Shown here piece after piece: positions 1-6,846 of a stretch of DNA of 26,593 bases (its first letter is position 1; every line of letters begins with the position of its first letter). This DNA comes from Clostridium sp. CAG:557 (lineage in GTDB: Bacteria > Bacillota > Clostridia > Oscillospirales > Acutalibacteraceae): NCBI GenBank assembly GCA_000435275.1, contig FR883894.1, positions 1 through 26,593 on the forward strand. Reading direction: 5' to 3'. Both the position numbers and the translations under genes were made by a program. The notes under the pieces are model-generated. The model was not told the origin of the DNA and did no database searches. It worked only from the letters and a program-made list of their open reading frames with translations.

Positions 1-344
1 ATTATATCCACCCCATGTTAAAACACCTGCAGACGCCGTTCCTACAATACCCAAGCCAATTTCTTTAGGATGTTTATTCACAGACTCTTTAAAGTTCTTT
101 GCTGCAAACGATATACAGACGCCGTTCCTACAATACCTAAGCCAATTTCTTTAGAATGTTTGTTCACAGACTCTTTAAAGTTCTTTGCTGCAAACGATAT
201 TTTCTTCAAGATCTTACTTTTTGATTCTTTGTTCACTTGTTTACTTGTTGAATTAATTGTTTCTTCTGCTCTACATACATTAACTTCAAAGTTAGGTGAA
301 ATAATCATTGCTAATGCAACTAATGTGGATAAAAATTTTTTCAT
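1..344 (-). pseudogene. Small exported protein gene, frameshifted by tandem duplication, partial
   Basis: The start at 344 has a good ribosome binding site (AAGGAG at 354-359). The protein begins with a signal peptide (MKKFLS, a hydrophobic stretch, then VNVCRAE) followed by a lysine- and serine-rich helical segment. The frame stops at 78-80 after 88 residues. An 86-bp tandem duplication at 30-200 shifts the frame. In the left copy the original frame reads the same segment again and continues as TASAGVLTWGGYN past the window edge, which looks like a short hydrophobic or membrane segment. The undamaged gene was therefore probably longer and ended outside the window. It lies 30 bp downstream of a second small exported-protein gene and is probably cotranscribed with it. 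The family is not recognised. If the shortened product is made, its last 13 or so residues are out-of-frame sequence. Confidence 0.6.
30..200. repeat. 86-bp imperfect tandem duplication
   Basis: Bases 30-114 and 116-200 match at all but three positions, with a period of 86 bp. Since 86 is not a multiple of three, the second copy throws the minus-strand reading frame out. Read in the coding frame, two of the three differences are synonymous (TTG/TTA Leu, AAT/AAC Asn) and one changes Pro to Ser. So the copies have diverged and are not a simple exact stutter. Confidence 0.9.
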
Positions 345-374
345 AATAATATTCTCCTTAAAATCTTTAAATGT

Positions 375-815
375 TTATTTTTTTAACAGTAAAATTTTTC
401 CTTTAACGCCAGTAAATTTGTCTTTGGTCAACTGAGATAGGCTTTTAAAAAACTCGACATTTTTTTTAACATATTCATTAAATTTAGGATATTTTTCATT
501 TAATATCTGAGTTGCAACTCCACCGAAATAAACAAAAAATACAGTATACAAAATATTTTTAACAGCACGCCAAAAAGTTAAACCTTCTTTTTTACTTACA
601 GTCCCTGATAAAGTTTCAACATCAACACCATAATCAGCTGGTAAAGTAATTGTATAAACCTTGTTACCTTCACGATTTCTTAACATATCGTAGGTATATT
701 CCATGTTGATATCTTCCTGAGCTGCTTCACACACATTAGACGATAAAACATTAGCACATAATAATGAATTCATTATTATCGCTATTGCAACAGCTGCTGA
801 CAAAAATTTTTTCAT
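375..815 (-). CDS. Small exported or membrane-associated protein, unknown function
   Basis: This is a 146-residue protein of no family that I recognise. Residues 1-32 form a signal peptide (MKKFLS, then a hydrophobic core, then NVCEAA, a plausible signal peptidase I site). The mature part starts with an acidic/polar region. It has a hydrophobic stretch around residues 84-103 (NILYTVFFVYFGGVATQIL) that could be a membrane segment, and a lysine-rich tail ending ILLLKK. The start at 815 is supported by AAGGAG at 825-830, and a candidate promoter lies at 877-904. Its leader resembles that of the broken gene 30 bp downstream, so the two may be paralogues or share an export route. Expression as a two-gene unit is inferred from spacing. 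Function is unknown. Confidence 0.65.
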   Translation of the reverse strand: MKKFLSAAVAIAIIMNSLLCANVLSSNVCEAAQEDINMEYTYDMLRNREGNKVYTITLPADYGVDVETLSGTVSKKEGLTFWRAVKNILYTVFFVYFGGVATQILNEKYPKFNEYVKKNVEFFKSLSQLTKDKFTGVKGKILLLKK

Positions 816-876
816 TTCATCTTCTCCTTCTTATTATTAATAATACTACACCTAAACATTAGCTAAGTTTTAAAAA

Positions 877-904
877 CTTATACTATCATGTAGTCTTTTG
901 CCAA
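877..904 (-). promoter_or_regulatory. Candidate sigma-A promoter for the small exported protein genes
   Basis: Minus strand: -35 TTGGCA (899-904), a 16-bp spacer and -10 TATAAG (877-882), each one base off consensus. The predicted transcript would begin near 870, about 55 nt before the start codon at 815. Confidence 0.4.
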
Positions 905-1049
905 CTTTAACAAACTTACTTTTTCCCTCCTATTTTTAATTTTTACTTTAAAAATAAAGCGCTTAACAAGAACAATACAAAAACAATTTTTTATAAAATC
1001 AAATTTAAAAGTCTACCGTTTTTTGCTTTTTTAATCTTACCTTAGACAT

Positions 1050-1081
1050 AAAAAAACTGCTTTGTTGACCCTATCAAAAGC
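1050..1081 (-). terminator. Rho-independent terminator
   Basis: On the minus strand GCTTT pairs with AAAGC, and the stem continues TGA/TCA past a small bulge around a TAGGG loop. It is followed by AG and seven T residues. It lies about 150 bp beyond the comF stop codon and can end that transcript. It could also end a short RNA from the promoter at 1149-1176. Confidence 0.6.
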
Positions 1082-1148
1082 TTAAACCCTGAATAACTTT
1101 TTTCAAAAATTTTTTGTTTAAAAAGCTATACAAACCTTTACGCGGTTT

Positions 1149-1176
1149 ATTATATCACAAAAATTTTCTTTTGCAA
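1149..1176 (-). promoter_or_regulatory. Candidate promoter between comF and the terminator
   Basis: Minus strand: -35 TTGCAA (1171-1176), a 16-bp spacer and a perfect -10 TATAAT (1149-1154). Transcription would start near 1142 and meet the terminator at 1050-1081, with no open reading frame of note between. It may drive a short RNA, or it may be a chance match in AT-rich DNA. Confidence 0.35.
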
Positions 1177-1226
1177 ATACATTACAATAAAATTTTTTAA
1201 CTTTGTTTACTTATAACAATATTATT

Positions 1227-1916
1227 TTAAAATTCATATTTTTTTGTCGATTTTTTCGTTGTATTTTCTACATTCGCAATTGTTACTCCTATAATTTTTT
1301 TCGCTCCAGCCAAAAAAAGCACATTTGCACACTCTGCCATCGTGTTACCTGTTGTTAAAATATCGTCACAGACTACTACCGTTTGGCCTCGCAAAATAAC
1401 TTCATTTGCCGCTGAGTAGACATCTTTTACATTTTCGGTCCGTTCTGACAAGTTTAACTCATGTTGTATTTTATTATTTTTTACTTTTTTTAATACTTCT
1501 ACATATTTTATGCCCGTTAAGTGACTGATTTCCAATGCAAAAAGTTCAGACTGGTTAAATCCGCGTTCCTTTTTGCGAGTTTTATACAATGGCACACTGG
1601 TTATCAAGTCAATTTTTGCAACATCAAAATTTCCTCTCAAAACGTCTGTTATATATCTTCCAAATGGAACTGAAAAACTTTTTACTCCGTGAAATTTATA
1701 TTCATGTATTGCAGACCGAATCGGCTCAATATATGCAAAAGGTGATATACAAATAAAATCTCGTCCACCGCGTGTTGTTAATGTATTTTTTATAATTCGG
1801 GGATTTATTTTTTTCTCGCAAGTTTCACATACAACTTTATCAAAGGAAATTACTTCTTTGCAAAATGGACATCTTTGTGGAAAAAAAATCGATAAAAATT
1901 TTTTAAGATTAAGCAT
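1227..1916 (-). CDS. comF: ComF family protein (phosphoribosyltransferase fold)
   Basis: This 229-residue cytoplasmic protein has the usual ComF/GntX architecture. An N-terminal four-cysteine zinc-binding knuckle (C16, C19, C30, C33) precedes a type I phosphoribosyltransferase domain. The PRPP-binding loop is visible near residues 180-192 as VVVCDDILTTGNT. In naturally competent Firmicutes, ComFC acts in the inward handling of transforming DNA; many non-competent species keep the gene with no proven role. Its ATG overlaps the recD2 stop by one base (TAATG), so the two genes are probably translationally coupled. The pairing with a DNA helicase fits a DNA-processing role, but this is inference. 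The family assignment is secure; the biological role here is not. Confidence 0.9.
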   Translation of the reverse strand: MLNLKKFLSIFFPQRCPFCKEVISFDKVVCETCEKKINPRIIKNTLTTRGGRDFICISPFAYIEPIRSAIHEYKFHGVKSFSVPFGRYITDVLRGNFDVAKIDLITSVPLYKTRKKERGFNQSELFALEISHLTGIKYVEVLKKVKNNKIQHELNLSERTENVKDVYSAANEVILRGQTVVVCDDILTTGNTMAECANVLFLAGAKKIIGVTIANVENTTKKSTKKYEF

Positions 1917-4129
1917 TAATTTTCACAGCCTTTAACCAAGAAATTGCAAAGCCCTGAATATCTTCGGGTCTTTTTGTTATTTTCGACCATCTTCTTTACT
2001 GTCCAAGCTGTTCCAACCATCACAATCATCGATTTTGCACGAGTTACCGCCGTATACAAAAGATTTCTGTAATATAACTGAGGAGCTCCAAAATACACCG
2101 GCATAACAACTGCTTCAAACTCACTTCCCTGACTTTTATGAACAGTGATTGCGTAGGCTAAATCCAGGTCAGAAGCATTTTCCAAATCGTACTTCGCATA
2201 CTTGTCGTCAAATTGTACCACTAGCGAAGAATCTTCTTTGTCTATGGTCAACAAAATTCCGATGTCTCCGTTAAAAACCCCTTCACCACTCGAACCATCT
2301 TCGCGTGCAAAAATTATGTTGTAATTATTTCTAATTTGCATAACTTTGTCACCTTCTCGAAAAATCGTTCCATTTATATTTATTTCTTTTTTGGAATTAC
2401 TCGGCGAATTAATTGCTTCTTGCAAAACTTTATTTATATTAATCGTTCCCAGAGGACCTTTCTTCCCTGGTGCAATCACTTGAATGTCAAAAAGTGGCGA
2501 ATACCCATAAGTTCCCGGCAAACGCTTCGTGCACAAATCTCTAATCGTGTCGATTATAGTTTGCGGGTCATTCACATTCATAAAAAAGAAGTCATTATCT
2601 CGCACCGACAGCTCCGGCAGTTCTCCATTCACAATTTTATGTGCATTCGTTACAATCAAACTCTCGAGCGACTGTCTGAAAATTTCTTTCAGTTCAACCA
2701 TTGGAATAGTCTCAGATTTAATCAGATCAGACAAAACATTTCCCGCTCCGACAGATGGTAATTGATCGCTGTCACCGACCAAAATCAACCGGCATCCTAA
2801 TGGCAATGCCCTCAAAACTCCCTCAAACAGTGCAGCATCCACCATGGACAATTCATCCAATATTATCGCATCGCATTCAAGCAATTTTTTTTCATTTCGT
2901 TTAAAAGTCGGCTTATCATCGGTATCCCACTGCACTTCCAGCAGTCGGTGAATTGTTTTGGCTTCTCTTCCTGTCACCGCAGCCATTCTTTGGGCTGCTC
3001 TACCAGTTGGCGCCGCCAAACAAACCTTTTCGCCGTTCTTTTCCAATATATCTATAATTGCATTCAACGTTGTCGTTTTTCCTGTTCCTGGCCCTCCTGT
3101 CAAAATAAGGATTCCATCTTCCAATGCCATTGTTATCGCTTTTTTTTGAAGTTTTGCATAAGTTATTTTATGTTTTTTCTCAATCGCTTCTATGTATTTA
3201 TCCGCACCGAAAATTTTTTGAGGTGGAAATTTTAACATCATCAACAGCCTGCCTGCAGAGTATACCTCTATTTGATGCATTTTGTTTGTAAAAATAAATT
3301 CTTTTTCATTGATTATATCTTGTTGTAAAGTTCCGTCGTCAAGCACTTCCTTGAGCGTGTTCTCAGCTAATTCTAAATCTATACTTAAAAAATTCGCCGC
3401 TGCTTCCAGTAATTTGTCCTTTGGCAGGCATGTGTGTCCGTTATTCATGTTGTGCGCCAGAATATACACGATTCCCGCACGAATTCTACAAACATTTTCT
3501 TGCGGTTGCTCCAGTGAGTAAGCTAATTTGTCTGCCCGCTCAAAACTTATTTCCAATGGCTCTTCACACAATAAGTATGGATTCTCGTTTATACTTTTTA
3601 CCGCGTCTTGCCCGTAAATTTTGTAAATTTTTATCGCTTCTTCCGGGGTTATTCCATATTTCCCCAGGTAAATCATCAACTCTCGTATACTGAATAATTT
3701 CGTAAATTCTTCAGATATTTTTCTAGCTTTTTCTTTAGTTATGCCTCTTATTTGCGTGAGTTCTTCCGAATTTTTTTCTATAACCTCCAAAGTTTTCTCA
3801 CCAAATCGCTCAACCAGCTTGCATGCTGTCGACGGGCCTATGCCTTTTATTGCTCCAGACGACAAATATTTTAAAATCGCTGCCGTTGTTGTGGGCATAG
3901 ACCGCTCACAGGCTTCTACCGTAAACTGCTCTCCAAATGTTGGGTGACTTTTAAAATTTCCCAGCAATTTTACATTTTCTCCAACGCTTATATAAGGCAT
4001 CATGCCTACAGCTGTTACAAGCTCATTTTCTACGCTCAACTCTATTACACTATACCCATTTTGCTCATTTCGAAAAATTATCCGGTCAACTGCGCCGTTT
4101 ATCTCGTAAAGTGTTTTCACCTTTTGCAT
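1916..4129 (-). CDS. recD2: RecD2-type ATP-dependent DNA helicase
   Basis: This superfamily 1B 5'-3' DNA helicase, acting without RecBC, is involved in DNA repair and replication-fork maintenance in Firmicutes. The N-terminal domain carries helix-hairpin-helix-like motifs near residues 92-115 (AIKGIGPSTA). Walker A is GGPGTGKTTT near residue 345, Walker B is AIILDELSMVD, and the C-terminal UvrD-like motif is LAYAITVHKSQGSEF. The frame is open to 4213, but I place the start at the ATG at 4127-4129. A perfect AGGAGG (4135-4140) lies 5 nt upstream, and the extra 28 residues come from a GC-rich hairpin and look non-coding. The product is 737 residues, normal for the family. It is followed directly by comF. 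No clear promoter was found in the 190 bp upstream. Confidence 0.93.
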   Translation of the reverse strand: MQKVKTLYEINGAVDRIIFRNEQNGYSVIELSVENELVTAVGMMPYISVGENVKLLGNFKSHPTFGEQFTVEACERSMPTTTAAILKYLSSGAIKGIGPSTACKLVERFGEKTLEVIEKNSEELTQIRGITKEKARKISEEFTKLFSIRELMIYLGKYGITPEEAIKIYKIYGQDAVKSINENPYLLCEEPLEISFERADKLAYSLEQPQENVCRIRAGIVYILAHNMNNGHTCLPKDKLLEAAANFLSIDLELAENTLKEVLDDGTLQQDIINEKEFIFTNKMHQIEVYSAGRLLMMLKFPPQKIFGADKYIEAIEKKHKITYAKLQKKAITMALEDGILILTGGPGTGKTTTLNAIIDILEKNGEKVCLAAPTGRAAQRMAAVTGREAKTIHRLLEVQWDTDDKPTFKRNEKKLLECDAIILDELSMVDAALFEGVLRALPLGCRLILVGDSDQLPSVGAGNVLSDLIKSETIPMVELKEIFRQSLESLIVTNAHKIVNGELPELSVRDNDFFFMNVNDPQTIIDTIRDLCTKRLPGTYGYSPLFDIQVIAPGKKGPLGTININKVLQEAINSPSNSKKEININGTIFREGDKVMQIRNNYNIIFAREDGSSGEGVFNGDIGILLTIDKEDSSLVVQFDDKYAKYDLENASDLDLAYAITVHKSQGSEFEAVVMPVYFGAPQLYYRNLLYTAVTRAKSMIVMVGTAWTVKKMVENNKKTRRYSGLCNFLVKGCEN

Positions 4130-4176
4130 ATTATCCTCCTCTCTTTTCATATTGAAGAAATTTTTCAAAAAATGAT

Positions 4177-4206
4177 GCGATGGGCGGTATAGTCGCCGGC
4201 GTGCCC
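4177..4206. other. GC-rich hairpin upstream of recD2
   Basis: A 30-bp GC-rich island sits in AT-rich intergenic DNA. GGGC at 4182-4185 can pair with GCCC at 4203-4206. Alternatively GGCG (4183-4186) can pair with CGCC (4194-4197). It shares the layout GCGATG, 11-12 bases, GCCGGCG, one base, GC with the hairpin at 6106-6151. Its role is unknown; it may be a transcript-processing or leader structure. Confidence 0.4.
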
Positions 4207-4255
4207 AATACAATCTTTCAAAAATAATTCAAAACCAGTAAAACTGTATCGGGCT

Positions 4256-4280
4256 GTTTCAAATATTTTATATTTGAAAC
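4256..4280. repeat. Perfect inverted repeat after pdp
   Basis: GTTTCAAATA (4256-4265) and TATTTGAAAC (4271-4280) are perfect 10-bp arms around a 5-bp centre. The stem can be lengthened by GGGC/GCCC pairs outside a bulge. It lies 37 bp beyond the last gene of the nucleoside operon. No T-run follows it on the minus strand, so it is not a textbook terminator. It may stabilise the 3' end of the operon mRNA, weakly terminate it, or be a protein-binding palindrome upstream of recD2. Confidence 0.6.
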
Positions 4281-4316
4281 CAAACCGCCCCCCTCTCAAT
4301 TTTGGTAAAATTTGAA

Positions 4317-5639
4317 TTAGTATCTCTCTATACCATCTACTGACACACGTGCAAACACCGGTAAAGTCTCACACGGCTTATCCTTTGAGATTATAATAGC
4401 ACTCATCAATAAATTTTCTGCATCCTTGCATTTTTCAATATCATCCGAATGCAAAACAGCAATAACTTCCCCAGCCTCAACAAAACTTCCTATTTTTTTA
4501 TTAAAGACAATTCCTGCACTAAAATCAATCTCACTCTCTTTAGTTTCTCGGCCCGCACCAAGGATTACCGCAGCGCGCCCACAATTTTCAGTGTTTATAT
4601 GATTAATGTAACCTGCTTTTTTTGTTTTAACTTCGTACTTAACTTTTGCCGGCTTAAACTTAGAATAATCCTGCAACACCGAAATATCTCCACCATGTGC
4701 GCTAACCATATTTTTCAATTTTCCAAAAGCTGAACCGTCATTTATAGACTTCTGCGCCAAAATTTTACACTCATCAACCGTCCCCTTACCTGCAAGATAC
4801 AGCATGTTGGCAGCTAAATTTAAACAAATTTCAGTTAAATCTTTTGGGCCATTTCCTCTAAGTGTTTCACAAGCTTCTATAACCTCCAAAGAATTACCAA
4901 TAGCGTTTCCAAGTGGTCTGTCCATATCTGTTATTAGAGCAACCGTTTTGCGGCCAACATTTTCGCCGATTTCAACCATTGCTTTTGCTAGCTTTATTGC
5001 GTCTTCCACATTTTTCATAAACGCACCGCTTCCCGCCTTAACATCAAGTAAAATACAATCGGAACCTGCTGCAATTTTTTTACTCATAATGCTAGACGCA
5101 ATCAGAGGAATGCTTTCAACCGTGGCCGTAACGTCTCTCAGCGCATAAAGTTTTTTATCCGCTGGCACCAAATTTCCAGACTGCCCAATGACACTGACTC
5201 CTACATTTTTTACAATTTCGAAAAATTTTTCTCTGTCCAAATCCGTCTTAAACCCAGGAATCGATTCCAGTTTGTCAATGGTTCCTCCGGTGTGCCCTAA
5301 GCCTCTTCCGCTCATTTTTGCCACTTTAACTCCCAAAGACGCAACTATCGGCGAAATAATTAATGTTGTTTTATCTCCAACACCGCCAGTACTGTGTTTA
5401 TCGACCTTTACGCCAGGAATTGATGTCAAATCAACTGTTTCTCCTGATTTTGCCATGCACAACGTCAATGAAGCCGTTTCTTCTGCCGTCATCCCCTTAA
5501 AATAGATGGCCATAAGCAGCGCCGATACCTGATAATCCGGAATTTCTCCGTTAACATAACCATCAATAAAAAATTTTATTTCGGCGTTACTCAACCTTTC
5601 GCCATTCCTTTTTTTCATAATTATGTCGTACATTCTCAT
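4317..5639 (-). CDS. pdp: Pyrimidine-nucleoside phosphorylase
   Basis: Pdp reversibly splits uridine, thymidine and deoxyuridine with phosphate into base and (deoxy)ribose-1-phosphate in the cytoplasm. The thymidine phosphorylase family signatures are clear: KVDKHSTGGVGDKT near residue 80, the motif KMSGRGLGHTGGTIDKLESI, and ALRDVTATVESIPLIASSIM. The C-terminal domain is the usual alpha/beta 'PYNP' domain. The KHSTGGVG type fits the Bacillus Pdp class (broad pyrimidine specificity), although deoA-type thymidine phosphorylase is close in sequence. I start at the ATG at 5637-5639 (MRMYDII), which gives 440 residues. AGGAG at 5649-5653 lies 9 nt upstream, whereas the outer ATG at 5648 touches it. 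The binding site overlaps the cdd stop codon. It is the last gene of the operon. Confidence 0.95.
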   Translation of the reverse strand: MRMYDIIMKKRNGERLSNAEIKFFIDGYVNGEIPDYQVSALLMAIYFKGMTAEETASLTLCMAKSGETVDLTSIPGVKVDKHSTGGVGDKTTLIISPIVASLGVKVAKMSGRGLGHTGGTIDKLESIPGFKTDLDREKFFEIVKNVGVSVIGQSGNLVPADKKLYALRDVTATVESIPLIASSIMSKKIAAGSDCILLDVKAGSGAFMKNVEDAIKLAKAMVEIGENVGRKTVALITDMDRPLGNAIGNSLEVIEACETLRGNGPKDLTEICLNLAANMLYLAGKGTVDECKILAQKSINDGSAFGKLKNMVSAHGGDISVLQDYSKFKPAKVKYEVKTKKAGYINHINTENCGRAAVILGAGRETKESEIDFSAGIVFNKKIGSFVEAGEVIAVLHSDDIEKCKDAENLLMSAIIISKDKPCETLPVFARVSVDGIERY

Positions 5640-5651
5640 CAGTCGCATCTC

Positions 5652-6074
5652 CTAATTTAAATTTTCGTTGCAAAAAGCAATTGGCAATAAATCTTTTAAT
5701 TTAAAAATTTCGAAATTTCCTAAAGATTTCGCTAAAATTATTTCAAATTCATGTGAATTGCAGAACTCTGTCATAACTTGCAGACAAACTCCACATGGAG
5801 GACAGTTCTTTTGAATCTCTTCATCCACTTTTCCACCGACAATTGCTATCGCCTCAAAATTTCGCTCACCTTCACTAACAGCTTTAAAAAATGCAGTTCT
5901 CTCCGCGCAACACGTTGGTGTGTAAACCGCTGATTCTATATTACAGCCCGTATATATTTTCCCCAATTTTGTCAACAAAGCTGCTCCCACCAAAAAATTA
6001 GAATATGGAGCATATGCAAAATTTCTTGCGTTTATCGCTTCTTTCACCAGCTTTTTTGCTTGTTCATTGTTCAA
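5652..6074 (-). CDS. cdd: Cytidine deaminase
   Basis: Cdd hydrolytically deaminates cytidine and deoxycytidine to the uridines, which the next enzyme, Pdp, can split. It is a short homotetrameric-type enzyme of about 140 residues. The catalytic zinc site is TCCAERTAFF (Cys ligand and proton-shuttling Glu) together with the two cysteines of PPCGVC. CNIES supplies the substrate-binding Asn and Glu. Most family members have PCGACRQ; here the Arg after the second cysteine is Leu (PCGVCLQ), a small departure from the norm. The frame is open to a GTG at 6086, but that codon lies inside the likely GGTGA ribosome binding site. TTG at 6072-6074 sits 8 nt downstream and gives the N-terminus expected from Bacillus Cdd (NNEQAKKLVKEA). 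Confidence 0.93.
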   Translation of the reverse strand: MNNEQAKKLVKEAINARNFAYAPYSNFLVGAALLTKLGKIYTGCNIESAVYTPTCCAERTAFFKAVSEGERNFEAIAIVGGKVDEEIQKNCPPCGVCLQVMTEFCNSHEFEIILAKSLGNFEIFKLKDLLPIAFCNENLN

Positions 6075-6105
6075 AATGATCTTCACCTTTTCAATTTTTT
6101 ATGAA

Positions 6106-6151
6106 GCGCGCCGAGTGCAGTTTGGCGATGTAGGAAACTGCGCCGGCGCGC
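6106..6151. other. GC-rich intra-operon hairpin between deoC and cdd
   Basis: GCGCGCCG (6106-6113) pairs perfectly with CGGCGCGC (6144-6151). Inside it GCAGTTT (6117-6123) pairs with AAACTGC (6135-6141) around an 11-base loop. No T-run follows on either strand, so this is not a normal terminator. Such a stable stem in the 83 bp between two cotranscribed genes could set differential mRNA stability or processing. It resembles the structure at 4177-4206. Confidence 0.65.
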
Positions 6152-6157
6152 TATTTA

Positions 6158-6823
6158 TCAATGTCCTGCAAACTCTCCATTTTTGACTAATTTAACAATT
6201 CGACTCGTGCCAAGACGGCTGGCACCCAGTGAAACAAATTTTTCTGCGTCCAAAATAGATGAAATCCCTCCCGCAGCTTTTATCCTTACGTTTTCACCAA
6301 CATTCGCTGCAAACAACCTGACATCTGCAAAAGTTGCGCCATTTTTTGAAAAGCCTGTCGATGTTTTAATAAAATCTGCTCCGGCTTCCGTAACAATTTC
6401 GCACATTTTTATTTTTTCTTCTTCGGATAAAAGGCAAGTTTCAACAATCACTTTCAGAATTCTTTTTCCACACGCTGCCTTAATTCGTTTAATTTCATCA
6501 AATATCGTGTCAAATTTCTCATCTTTAACCCAACCAAGGTTAATCACCATATCAATTTCATCGGCACCATTTTTTATTGCATCTATTGTCTCAAAAACCT
6601 TAACTTCCGTCGTGTTATATCCGTTCGGAAATCCAATTACCGTACAAATTGACATCTCATCACCAACATATTCCTTTGCACGCTTTACATACACCGGTGG
6701 TATACAAACTGAAGCCACTCCATATTTTATTGCATCGTCACAAATAGTCTTTATATCATCAAAAGTCGCGGTTTGGCTTAATAAAGTGTGGTCCACCCTG
6801 CTTAAAATTTCTTTAATTTCCAT
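6158..6823 (-). CDS. deoC: Deoxyribose-phosphate aldolase
   Basis: DERA cleaves 2-deoxyribose-5-phosphate to acetaldehyde and glyceraldehyde-3-phosphate, the last step of deoxynucleoside catabolism. The 221-residue TIM-barrel sequence has all catalytic landmarks. These are VDHTLL at 10-15, Asp91 in EIDMVINLG, the Schiff-base Lys153 in FIKTSTGF, and the second active-site Lys182 in IKAAGGIS. The ATG at 6821-6823 is preceded by GGGGAG with a 7-nt gap. It follows the second permease gene by 23 bp and precedes cdd after an 83-bp gap that holds a strong hairpin. Together with DeoB it links the phosphorylases of this operon to glycolysis. Confidence 0.96.
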   Translation of the reverse strand: MEIKEILSRVDHTLLSQTATFDDIKTICDDAIKYGVASVCIPPVYVKRAKEYVGDEMSICTVIGFPNGYNTTEVKVFETIDAIKNGADEIDMVINLGWVKDEKFDTIFDEIKRIKAACGKRILKVIVETCLLSEEEKIKMCEIVTEAGADFIKTSTGFSKNGATFADVRLFAANVGENVRIKAAGGISSILDAEKFVSLGASRLGTSRIVKLVKNGEFAGH

Positions 6824-6846
6824 AAATTATCTCCCCAAAATACAAT

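Noticed and set aside
30..200. Repeat as a CRISPR or mobile element boundary
   Set aside because: Only two direct copies with one base between them and within a coding frame; no spacers and no transposase.
816..1226. Replication origin or DnaA-box cluster in the AT-rich gap
   Set aside because: No convincing TTATCCACA-type boxes and no origin-linked genes nearby.
4130..4213. 28-residue N-terminal extension of recD2
   Set aside because: It is encoded by a GC-rich hairpin region and lies upstream of a perfect AGGAGG that serves the ATG at 4129.
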